This document shows positions 33,058 through 39,915 of a stretch of DNA of 39,915 nt, one piece after another. The translations under genes were made by a program, and so were the position numbers. The stretch's first letter is position 1; each line of letters starts with the position of its first letter. The notes under the pieces were generated by a model, which saw nothing but the letters and a program-made list of their open reading frames with translations, was not told the origin of the DNA and made no database searches. Origin of the DNA: an uncultured Alcanivorax sp. (GTDB lineage: Bacteria; Pseudomonadota; Gammaproteobacteria; Pseudomonadales; Alcanivoracaceae); NCBI GenBank assembly GCA_913055795.1, contig CAJXLA010000011.1, positions 1-39,915 of the forward strand, read 5' to 3'.

Positions 33058-33615
33058 GTGATCGACGATATCTGTGAGGATGCCGAAAACCGGATGAAGA
33101 AAAGTGTGGACTCGCTGGATCAGTCCCTGCGCCGCACGCGCACGGGTCGTGCGAATCCCAGCCTGCTGGACGGCATCAAGGTGAATTATTACGGCGTGGA
33201 AACGCCCCTGAACCAGCTGGCCAATATCTCCGTAGAGGAGGGGCGTACCCTGGTGGTTTCCCCCTTCGACAAGTCTTCGGTGCCGGATATCGAGAAGGCG
33301 ATCATGGCCTCGGACCTGGGGTTGAATCCGTCCACTGCGGGTACCGTGATCCGCCTGCCGCTGCCGCCGCTGACCGAGGAAAGCCGCAAGGATCTGGTCA
33401 AGGTGGTGCGCCAGGAGGCGGAGCAGGCGCGTGTGGCCATCCGCAACATCCGCCGCGACGCCAATCAGGATCTCAAGGACATGCTCAAGGAGAAGGAAAT
33501 TTCCGAGGACGACGAGCGTGCGGGTGAGGAACGGATTCAGAAGATTACGGATCAGATGGTGGACAAGGTCGATTCCATGCTGAAGGAAAAGGAAGAGGAC
33601 CTGATGACGTTTTAG
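33058..33615 (+). CDS. frr: Ribosome recycling factor
   Basis: With EF-G it splits post-termination ribosomes. 185 residues, the family length. [19 protein letters not shown] and the C-terminal [20 protein letters not shown] are diagnostic. It uses GTG (33058) behind AGAGAGGG. Element B starts 7 nt after the stop codon. Confidence 0.98.
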   Translation: MIDDICEDAENRMKKSVDSLDQSLRRTRTGRANPSLLDGIKVNYYGVETPLNQLANISVEEGRTLVVSPFDKSSVPDIEKAIMASDLGLNPSTAGTVIRLPLPPLTEESRKDLVKVVRQEAEQARVAIRNIRRDANQDLKDMLKEKEISEDDERAGEERIQKITDQMVDKVDSMLKEKEEDLMTF

Positions 33616-33621
33616 GGGGAG

Positions 33622-33783
33622 GGAACCTCTGGACGGGTCCTGGAGGGTGCTTGCCACAGCCCATTTTTGCCTGGCTCGGCGTTGCGCCTCCTACCCGTAC
33701 AGGCAGTACGGCGGCGTCGGCGCGCCTTGATCAGACAAAAATGGACAGCGGCAAACACCCTCCAGGACCCGTCCAGAGGTTCC
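33622..33783. mobile_element. Nested-palindrome element B, behind frr
   Basis: A 162-bp element with 34-bp outer inverted repeats (33622-33655 and 33750-33783) matching at 33 of 34 positions, beginning GGAACCTCTGGACGGGTCCT. An inner repeat CCATTTTTG (33661-33669) / CAAAAATGG (33736-33744) encloses the 62-bp core (33669-33730) that is identical, inverted, to 29982-30043. The core centre has CCGTAC/GTACGG. The whole unit can fold as one long hairpin. Outer ends share GGAACCTCTG with element A; arms differ beyond that. Confidence 0.8.
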
Positions 33784-33853
33784 AACGGGTGCAGGCCCCG
33801 CGAGGGGTTTCAGGGATTGAACAGCGCGCGCTTCGGCGCGGCATTATGAACTC

Positions 33854-33882
33854 CGGGCCGACTACTCGGCCCGTTTTGTTTT
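33854..33882 (+). terminator. Intrinsic terminator between frr and uppS
   Basis: CGGGCCGA (33854-33861), loop CTAC, TCGGCCCG (33866-33873), then TTTTGTTTT (33874-33882). This is the only hairpin in the window with a proper T-tract. It probably ends rpsB-tsf-pyrH-frr. A smaller CGCGC-TTCG-GCGCG hairpin lies just upstream (about 33826-33840). Confidence 0.75.
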
Positions 33883-33901
33883 CCGGCAAGCGAGATCCAG
33901 T

Positions 33902-34663
33902 GTGCAGCAAGCGTCATCGCAGCAGCAGTCGCCGTTAACAGGCCTGGTGCGCCATCTGGCGATCATCATGGACGGCAACAACCGTTGGGCGCGGCGGCAC
34001 GGACTTGCGGGGGAACGCGGCCACGGTGCCGGCGAGGAAGCGGTGCATACCATGGTGCGGGCCGCCGCCGAGCGTGATATCAAGGTGCTGACCCTCTTTG
34101 CCTTCAGCTCGGAGAACTGGCGCCGTCCGGATGATGAGGTGAACCATCTGATGCATCTTTTCATGAAGGCTCTGGGCGAACGGGTGGAAGAGCTGCATCG
34201 CCAGGATGTGCGCCTGCGCTTCATCGGCGAGCGCGCCGGACTGGATGCATCCCTGTGCGCGGGCATGGATGAAGCACAGCAGCGTACCGCGGACAATCAG
34301 CGCATGACCGTGGTGGTCGCGGTGAACTACGGCGGGCAGTGGGATATCGCCCGCGCGGCACGGCGGCTGGCCGAGCAGGTCGAGCGCGGTGAGCGCACGG
34401 CTGCGTCGATCACGCCCGGAATCCTGGACGGCGAAATCTGCCTGGCGGATCTGCCCGCGCCGGAGATGATTATTCGCACTGCCGGGGAACAACGGCTAAG
34501 CAATTTTCTGCTCTGGCAGGCGGCCTATAGCGAATTCTGGTTCACCGACGAGCTCTGGCCGGATGTCGGGGCGGCAACCCTGGATCAGGCGCTGACGGAT
34601 TTTGGCCGGCGCAAGCGCCGTTTCGGCGGACGCTCGGACGCGGGTGCGGAGGAACAGCGCTGA
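33902..34663 (+). CDS. uppS: Undecaprenyl diphosphate synthase
   Basis: A cis-prenyltransferase making the C55 lipid carrier for cell-wall synthesis. 253 residues. HLAIIMDGNNRWARRHGL holds catalytic Asp24; TLFAFSSENWRRP and RTAGEQRLSNFLLWQAAYSE follow. The latter usually reads RTGGEQR, so a Gly-to-Ala change is present but conservative. The start is a GTG at 33902 with a poor Shine-Dalgarno, only 20 nt after the terminator's T-tract, so its mRNA must come from read-through or a promoter I cannot see. Confidence 0.95.
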   Translation: MQQASSQQQSPLTGLVRHLAIIMDGNNRWARRHGLAGERGHGAGEEAVHTMVRAAAERDIKVLTLFAFSSENWRRPDDEVNHLMHLFMKALGERVEELHRQDVRLRFIGERAGLDASLCAGMDEAQQRTADNQRMTVVVAVNYGGQWDIARAARRLAEQVERGERTAASITPGILDGEICLADLPAPEMIIRTAGEQRLSNFLLWQAAYSEFWFTDELWPDVGAATLDQALTDFGRRKRRFGGRSDAGAEEQR

Positions 34664-35484
34664 TGCTGCGCTTACGGGTCATGACCGCACTGATTCTGCT
34701 GCCCATTGTTCTGGGCGCGGTATTGTTTCTGGACCGAACGCTGTTTGCGCTGGCCGCGGGCGTATTCTTTGTCGCCGGCGGTTGGGAGTGGTCGGGCATT
34801 CAGGGCGGCACCGGACTCTCGCGGCTGGCCTGGTCGGCATCGCTGGCTGCGCTCATGCTGCTCGTGGAGTATTACCGGCCTGATTTCGTGCTCACCTGGT
34901 TGCCGCTGTTGTGGTTGCCTGTGCTGGCGCTCGTGGCGCTTTATCCGCGGGGCGCGGCCCTGTGGAGTCCCACTCCGGTGATGATGGTGCTCGGGTGGTG
35001 GCTGCTGGTGCCGGCCTGGGCGGCCGTGGTGGAGGTTCAGGATCAGGGCGTGCTGGGTCTCACGGGGCCGCTGGCGCTGATGTTCGTGCTGGTCTGGGTC
35101 TGGGCGGCGGATATCGGCGCCTTTTTCGCCGGCCGTGCCTGGGGTCGCCACAAGCTGGCGCCCCGTGTCAGCCCGGGCAAGACCCTGGAGGGGCTAGCTG
35201 GTGGTCTGGCGCTGGCTCTGGTGCTGGTGCTCGCGGCGGGCTGGTGGTGGCCGGTAGTGCCCGGCGAGCGGGGTATGCTGGTGGCCGTTGCGGCTTTGAC
35301 CGTGCTGGCCTCGGCACTGGGCGATCTCTTCGAGAGCATGGTCAAGCGCTACCACGGCATCAAGGACAGCGGCACCCTGCTGCCCGGCCATGGCGGTATG
35401 CTGGACCGGATCGACAGCGTTACCGCCGCGCTGCCCGTGATGGTGGCCTCCGTGAGCTGGTTCGGCCTGCCGGGAGGCGCCTGA
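34663..35484 (+). CDS. cdsA: Phosphatidate cytidylyltransferase (CDP-DAG synthase)
   Basis: An inner-membrane enzyme making CDP-diacylglycerol from CTP and phosphatidate. 273 residues with about eight hydrophobic segments. The family signature occurs near the C-terminus: SMVKRYHGIKDSGTLLPGHG followed by GMLDRIDS. Start and uppS stop share the sequence TGATG. Confidence 0.96.
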   Translation: MLRLRVMTALILLPIVLGAVLFLDRTLFALAAGVFFVAGGWEWSGIQGGTGLSRLAWSASLAALMLLVEYYRPDFVLTWLPLLWLPVLALVALYPRGAALWSPTPVMMVLGWWLLVPAWAAVVEVQDQGVLGLTGPLALMFVLVWVWAADIGAFFAGRAWGRHKLAPRVSPGKTLEGLAGGLALALVLVLAAGWWWPVVPGERGMLVAVAALTVLASALGDLFESMVKRYHGIKDSGTLLPGHGGMLDRIDSVTAALPVMVASVSWFGLPGGA

Positions 35485-35485
35485 T

Positions 35486-36679
35486 ATGGAAAGTCTGACG
35501 GTGCTGGGGGCAACCGGCAGTATCGGCACCCAGACGCTGGATGTAGTCCGTCGTCATCCGGACCGTTTCCGGATTCACGCGCTCACCGCCTGCAGTCGCT
35601 GGCATGACATGGCTTCGCTCTGTTCGGAGTTTTCCCCCGAGACCGTGGTCATGACGGACCCGGACGCCGCCGCGGCGCTGCGGAACCATCTGCGGGAAAC
35701 CGAGTCTGACACTGAGGTGCTCGCCGGCGACGCCGAAGTCGCCACGATAGCGGGTCGAACGGAAGGCAACACCGTGGTGGCCGGTATTGTGGGCGCGGCC
35801 GGCGTGCGGCCCACCCTGGCGGCGGTGAATGCGGGCAAGCGCATTCTGCTGGCCAACAAGGAAGCGCTGGTGGTCACTGGACGGCTTTTCATGGAGGCGG
35901 TGCATGCGCACGGCGCCACCCTGATTCCCGTGGACAGCGAACACAACGCGATTTTCCAGTGTCTGCCGGAAGCGGTGCAGCGGGGAGAACAGTCCCTGGA
36001 TGACGCGGGGGTAGGGCGGTTGTTGCTTACCGCCTCGGGCGGGCCTTTTCGACAGGCGGATCGGGACAGGCTGGCGTTGGTTACGCCCGAGCAGGCGGTG
36101 TGTCATCCCAACTGGGATATGGGGCCGAAGATTTCCGTGGACTCGGCCACGCTGATGAACAAGGGACTGGAATTGATCGAGGCGTGCTGGCTGTTCCAGG
36201 TGACGCCCGAACGAATCGAGGTGGTGGTGCATCCGCAAAGCGTAGTCCATTCCATGGCGGAATACGCCGACGGCTCGGTACTGGCGCAGCTGGGTACGCC
36301 CGACATGCGTACACCTCTGGCGCACGCGTTGGGGTGGCCGGAGCGGATCGCCGCGGGTGCGCAGTCGCTCGACTTTACCCGGCTGACGGGCCTCGACTTC
36401 CAGGCCCCGGACGAGCAGCGTTTTCCGGCGCTGCGTCTGGCGCGGCAATCGTTGCAAATGGGCGGTTGTGCCACGGCCGTGCTGAACGCCGCCAATGAGG
36501 AAGCCGTGGCGGCCTTTCTCGATCATCGGATCGGTTTCATGGACATTCCCCGACTGGTGGAAGAAGCGCTGACGGAGCTCCCCAATCCGGCGCTGGAGTC
36601 GCTGGACCAGGTACTGGATGTGGACGAGGGCGCACGCAACTTTATACGCGAACGTGTTCACAGGGAGCGGCCTGCATGA
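35486..36679 (+). CDS. dxr: 1-deoxy-D-xylulose-5-phosphate reductoisomerase
   Basis: The first committed step of the MEP isoprenoid pathway, supplying precursors for UppS. 397 residues. NADPH-binding GATGSIGTQTLDVV at about 8-21; metal/substrate motifs LANKEALVV, PVDSEHNAIFQCLPE, TASGGPFR and HPNWDMGPKISVDSATLMNK. It begins 1 nt behind cdsA and overlaps rseP by 4 nt. Confidence 0.97.
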   Translation: MESLTVLGATGSIGTQTLDVVRRHPDRFRIHALTACSRWHDMASLCSEFSPETVVMTDPDAAAALRNHLRETESDTEVLAGDAEVATIAGRTEGNTVVAGIVGAAGVRPTLAAVNAGKRILLANKEALVVTGRLFMEAVHAHGATLIPVDSEHNAIFQCLPEAVQRGEQSLDDAGVGRLLLTASGGPFRQADRDRLALVTPEQAVCHPNWDMGPKISVDSATLMNKGLELIEACWLFQVTPERIEVVVHPQSVVHSMAEYADGSVLAQLGTPDMRTPLAHALGWPERIAAGAQSLDFTRLTGLDFQAPDEQRFPALRLARQSLQMGGCATAVLNAANEEAVAAFLDHRIGFMDIPRLVEEALTELPNPALESLDQVLDVDEGARNFIRERVHRERPA

Positions 36680-37995
36680 TGACCACCTTGCTGGCGTTTG
36701 CCGTCACGATTCTGATTATCGTGGCCATCCACGAGTACGGCCACTATCTCGCCATGCGCATCTTCGGTGTGCGTGTGCTCAAGTTTTCCATCGGTTTCGG
36801 CCCGCGTCTGGTGGGCTGGACCAGCCGTGGTGGCACGGAATTCGTCATCAGCGGTGTACCGCTGGGCGGTTTCGTGCGCCCGCTCGACCGCCGCGAGGCC
36901 GAAGTGCCGCCGGAGCAGTCGGATCAGGATCTGCAGGCGCAACCGCCCTGGCAGCGCATCATCATCTATGCGGCGGGTCCGGCGGCGAATCTGGTGCTGG
37001 CGCTGGCGCTGTACTGGGTGATCATGCTGGGGGGGCAGACCATGATTCCGCCCGTGGTGGATGAAGTACAGCCGGATTCGGTGGCCGCTCAGGCGGGGCT
37101 GGAACCGGGCGATGAACTGCTGCGCCTGGGGGAATATCCGGTGCGCGGCTGGTCCGAGGTCACTTCGGCGCTCATGCATTATGCCGGCGAATCCGGACCC
37201 ATCCCGGTGCGTGTGACCGACAACGCGGGCAACGAGCGCACCCTGTCATTGTCCCTGGAGCCCTGGTCCCGGGATGTGGAAAAACCACCGCTGGAACAGC
37301 TCGGCTTTACGCCACGCTCGCCGCGTGCCGTGGTGGGCGAGGTGATACCGGGCAGTCCGGCGGAAAAGGCCGGCTTGCAAAGCGGTGACCAGGTCGTGGC
37401 GGCCCTTGGAGACCCGGTCGAGAACTGGCGGGACTGGGTGGAAGTGGTGCGCGCCCACCCGGATGAAGCGCTGACGCTGACGCTGGTCCGCGACGGCAAC
37501 CGTCGGGAGGTAGAGATTGTGCCCGAAGCCATTGATTCGGGTGAGCAGGTGTATGGACGCGCCGGTGTCTCCGCCGGGGATATCCGCCAGATTGAACACG
37601 GTGTTCTGGGGGCGGTGCCCGCCGCCTGGAACAAGGTGACGGATCAGACCAGCATGATCCTGGGCGCCATGGGCCGAATGATTACCGGGGACCTGTCATT
37701 GAAAACCCTGGGCGGCCCTGTGACCATTGCCGAGGCGGCGGGGCAGACGGCATCCACCGGCCTGTACACGTTCACGCTCTTTCTCGCCTTTTTCAGTATC
37801 AGCCTGGGGCTGATCAATCTGCTGCCCGTACCCATGCTGGATGGTGGCTGGATTGTATTCGGGTTTATCGAGTGGGCCATCGGGCGGCCCTTGCCCGAGC
37901 GTTTCCTGATGATGGCGCAAAGCTTCGGCCTGACGGCGGTCATCATGTTGATGAGTCTGGCGATCTACAATGACCTGGTACGGCATTTCGGATGA
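36676..37995 (+). CDS. rseP: Site-2 protease RseP (intramembrane metalloprotease)
   Basis: Cleaves anti-sigma factor RseA in the membrane to release sigma-E. 439 residues. The zinc motif is HEYGH (His19, Glu20, His23) in the first helix, and the third ligand region is LLPVPMLDGGW near the C-terminus. Two PDZ domains lie between (about 125-205 with VAAQAGLEPGDELL; about 215-290 with SPAEKAGLQSGDQVV). Followed directly by bamA, an envelope-biogenesis pairing. Confidence 0.97.
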   Translation: MMTTLLAFAVTILIIVAIHEYGHYLAMRIFGVRVLKFSIGFGPRLVGWTSRGGTEFVISGVPLGGFVRPLDRREAEVPPEQSDQDLQAQPPWQRIIIYAAGPAANLVLALALYWVIMLGGQTMIPPVVDEVQPDSVAAQAGLEPGDELLRLGEYPVRGWSEVTSALMHYAGESGPIPVRVTDNAGNERTLSLSLEPWSRDVEKPPLEQLGFTPRSPRAVVGEVIPGSPAEKAGLQSGDQVVAALGDPVENWRDWVEVVRAHPDEALTLTLVRDGNRREVEIVPEAIDSGEQVYGRAGVSAGDIRQIEHGVLGAVPAAWNKVTDQTSMILGAMGRMITGDLSLKTLGGPVTIAEAAGQTASTGLYTFTLFLAFFSISLGLINLLPVPMLDGGWIVFGFIEWAIGRPLPERFLMMAQSFGLTAVIMLMSLAIYNDLVRHFG

Positions 37996-39915
37996 GATTC
38001 GGGGGATTTTTGCAAGCCTGGAAAATGGGGCTCCTGGCGAGCCTTGTGCTGTTTGTGACTCTGCCCGCCGGCGCGGCGGAGTTGCCGTTCCGCGTCAAGG
38101 ATATTCGCGTGGAAGGACTGCAACGGATCCCGGTCGAGCGGGTCTTCCGGACTTTGCCTATCCAGGCCGGCGACCGCGTGAATCAGGCCGACGTGCGTCA
38201 GGCCGTGGAACGGCTCTATGGCACGGGCGATTTCGAGGACGTCCAGCTGGGCCGCGACGGCGATGTGCTGGTGGTGGTCGTGTCGGAACGGCCGTCCATT
38301 GCCAGCATCGAAATCGAGGGCAACAAGTCCATCAACGACAAGAAACTGCGCCAGGGGCTGCGTGACGCCGGTCTGGAGGAAGGTGAGGTGTATCAGCGCT
38401 CCACCCTGGAAAACATTACCGGCGAGCTCAAGCGCCAGTATATTGCCCAGGGGCGTTATGGCGCGCAGGTGGACATCGAGGCACAACCGCTGTCGCGCAA
38501 CCGGGTGGGGTTGACCATTGATATTTATGAGGGCAAACCCGCGAAGATCCGGGATATCAATATCGTGGGCAACGAAGTGTTCTCGGACGAGAAACTGCTG
38601 GATCAATTCCAGCTGCGCCCGTCCGGTTTCTGGACCTTTTTCGGCAGCAAGGACAAATATGCCCGCGAACGTCTGTCCGGTGATCTGGAAAGCCTGCGTT
38701 CGTTCTACCTCGATCGCGGCTATATCAACTTCTCCATCGAGTCCAACCAGGTCAGCGTGACCGCCGACCGGCGCGAGGTCTATATCACCATCAACATCGC
38801 CGAGGGTGAGCAATTCAAGGTTCGGGATGTGAAGCTGGCCGGGGATTTGCCGGTGGATGAGCAGGAGCTGCGTCCGTTGCTGCTGGTGGAAGAAGACGAG
38901 ACGTTTTCCCAGCAGCGGGTCACCTATACCAGCGAGCTGCTCAAGCGCCGGCTGGGTAACGAGGGGTACACCTTTGCCGAGGTGGAAGGCCGGCCCAGCG
39001 AAAATGAAGATGGCGAAACCGTGAACGTGACCTTTTATGTGGAACCCGGCAATCGGGTCTATGTCCGGCGCATCGAGTTCAGCGGGAATACCAAGACGCG
39101 TGACGAGGTGCTGCGCCGGGAGTTGCGTCAGTTCGAGGGGGCACCGGCGAATTCCGCGCTGATTGACCTTTCCCGCCGGCGGTTGCAACGGCTGGGGTAC
39201 TTCAGCCGCGTCCAGGCTGACACCAACCGGGTGCCGGGCAACGAGGACAAGGTGGATGTTGAATACCAGGTGGAAGAGCAGCCGTCGGGCTCTATTGGCG
39301 CCAATATCGGCTATTCCCAGGCCAACGGCGTGCAGTTCGGTGCCAATGTGAGTCAGAAGAACTTCATGGGGACCGGCGATCAGGTATCCTTCTCGATCAA
39401 TCGGAGTCAGGTGCGTGAAAGTTACAACTTCTCGCACCGCGACCCCTACTATACGCTCGACGGCGTGAGTCGTGGTTTCAGTCTTTACTATACGGCCACC
39501 GACTTTGATGAAACCTCGGTGTCTTCCTATGCCTCGGACCGGGCCGGCGGTTCCGTGACCTTTGGGTATCCGTTGTCGGAAACGGCGCGTGTGAGCTTCG
39601 GCATGGGTGTGGAACAGATTGATCTGACCACCGGGCGTTTCGTCGCCTTGGATATCGAGCAGTTTTTGCTTGAGCGCGGTTTCCGGTTTGATCAGATCAA
39701 GGCCAATGCCTCCTGGCGCGAGAGCACCATGAACCGCGGTATTCTGCCCGATCGCGGCTGGTCCCAGAAGCTGAACCTGGAAGCGGCCGTCGCCGGCAGC
39801 GATTACAAGTTTTTCAAGGCCACCTGGACCGGGGATCGCTATTATCCGCTGGTGGGGAACTGGACCCTGCGCAGCCGCGCCGAGGTGGGCTTCGGGGATG
39901 GCTACGGCGATGAAC
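37992..39915 (+). CDS. bamA: Outer membrane assembly protein BamA (3' end missing)
   Basis: The Omp85 core of the BAM complex that inserts beta-barrel proteins. The frame runs open to the window end: 641 codons seen, about 120-150 residues missing. Signal peptide MRFGGFLQAWKMGLLASLVL with cleavage likely after PAGAA. Five POTRA domains cover about residues 30-420 (FRVKDIRVEGLQRIPVERVF; ERPSIASIEIEGNKSINDKK; KPAKIRDINIVGNEVFSDEK). The barrel begins near 425 (GSIGANIGYSQANGVQFGA). The ATG overlaps the rseP stop codon by 4 nt. Confidence 0.96.
   Translation, partial: MRFGGFLQAWKMGLLASLVLFVTLPAGAAELPFRVKDIRVEGLQRIPVERVFRTLPIQAGDRVNQADVRQAVERLYGTGDFEDVQLGRDGDVLVVVVSERPSIASIEIEGNKSINDKKLRQGLRDAGLEEGEVYQRSTLENITGELKRQYIAQGRYGAQVDIEAQPLSRNRVGLTIDIYEGKPAKIRDINIVGNEVFSDEKLLDQFQLRPSGFWTFFGSKDKYARERLSGDLESLRSFYLDRGYINFSIESNQVSVTADRREVYITINIAEGEQFKVRDVKLAGDLPVDEQELRPLLLVEEDETFSQQRVTYTSELLKRRLGNEGYTFAEVEGRPSENEDGETVNVTFYVEPGNRVYVRRIEFSGNTKTRDEVLRRELRQFEGAPANSALIDLSRRRLQRLGYFSRVQADTNRVPGNEDKVDVEYQVEEQPSGSIGANIGYSQANGVQFGANVSQKNFMGTGDQVSFSINRSQVRESYNFSHRDPYYTLDGVSRGFSLYYTATDFDETSVSSYASDRAGGSVTFGYPLSETARVSFGMGVEQIDLTTGRFVALDIEQFLLERGFRFDQIKANASWRESTMNRGILPDRGWSQKLNLEAAVAGSDYKFFKATWTGDRYYPLVGNWTLRSRAEVGFGDGYGDE

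Noticed and set aside
37965-39437. 490-codon open frame antisense to bamA
   Set aside because: bamA on the plus strand has a signal peptide and POTRA repeats and simply runs off the window edge.

Overview
The window is a GC-rich chromosomal segment of a gammaproteobacterium. Gene order gives the best clue: prfB-lysS, rnfABCDGE, map-glnD-dapC-dapD, and rpsB-tsf-pyrH-frr-uppS-cdsA-dxr-rseP-bamA are all arranged as in Pseudomonas and purple-sulfur-type lineages. Many proteins have acidic surfaces or tails (S2, RnfC, BamA POTRA region), which would suit a halophilic or halotolerant member of the Chromatiales/Ectothiorhodospiraceae group. That placement is inference. No tRNA, rRNA, CRISPR array, transposase or prophage module was recognised.

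Layout. Positions 1-5244 (+): a small DUF7352-like protein, prfB with its programmed +1 frameshift, lysS, a TetR regulator and ung. Positions 5504-11112 (+): a giant fused acyl-CoA mutase (IcmF type), a 3-hydroxyisobutyryl-CoA hydrolase-like protein, and a small helical ferritin-like protein behind a near-ideal FNR/Anr-type promoter. Positions 11131-17661 (-): a six-gene rnf operon followed by a DMT-family exporter. Positions 18098-29741 (-): map-glnD-dapC-yffB/arsC-like-dapD in very tight succession, then an RND efflux adaptor and permease, then dapE. Positions 30406-39915 (+): the rpsB-to-bamA translation and envelope superoperon. bamA runs off the right edge.

How the genes work together. 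Three DAP/lysine enzymes (DapC, DapD, DapE) plus the YffB-like protein surround an efflux pump. IcmF and the hydrolase fit branched-chain (valine/isobutyrate) acyl-CoA metabolism. Rnf couples ferredoxin and NADH to an ion gradient. The last cluster links ribosome assembly and recycling (S2, EF-Ts, RRF), UMP kinase, isoprenoid and phospholipid precursors (Dxr, UppS, CdsA) and outer-membrane biogenesis (RseP, BamA).

The unusual material is between the genes. There is a rich set of repeats: heptamer tandem repeats just behind stop codons, C-rich palindromes, a 120-152 bp TGTCGC-ended palindromic element lodged twice in the loop of such a palindrome, and nonamer repeats. Most striking are two nested-palindrome elements (266 and 162 bp) that share an identical 62-bp core in opposite orientation and bracket rpsB-tsf-pyrH-frr; the first lies inside the predicted rpsB leader. 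Downstream of it the leader can form two mutually exclusive helices, one ending directly at the rpsB Shine-Dalgarno. A 12-bp hairpin also buries the dapE ribosome-binding site.
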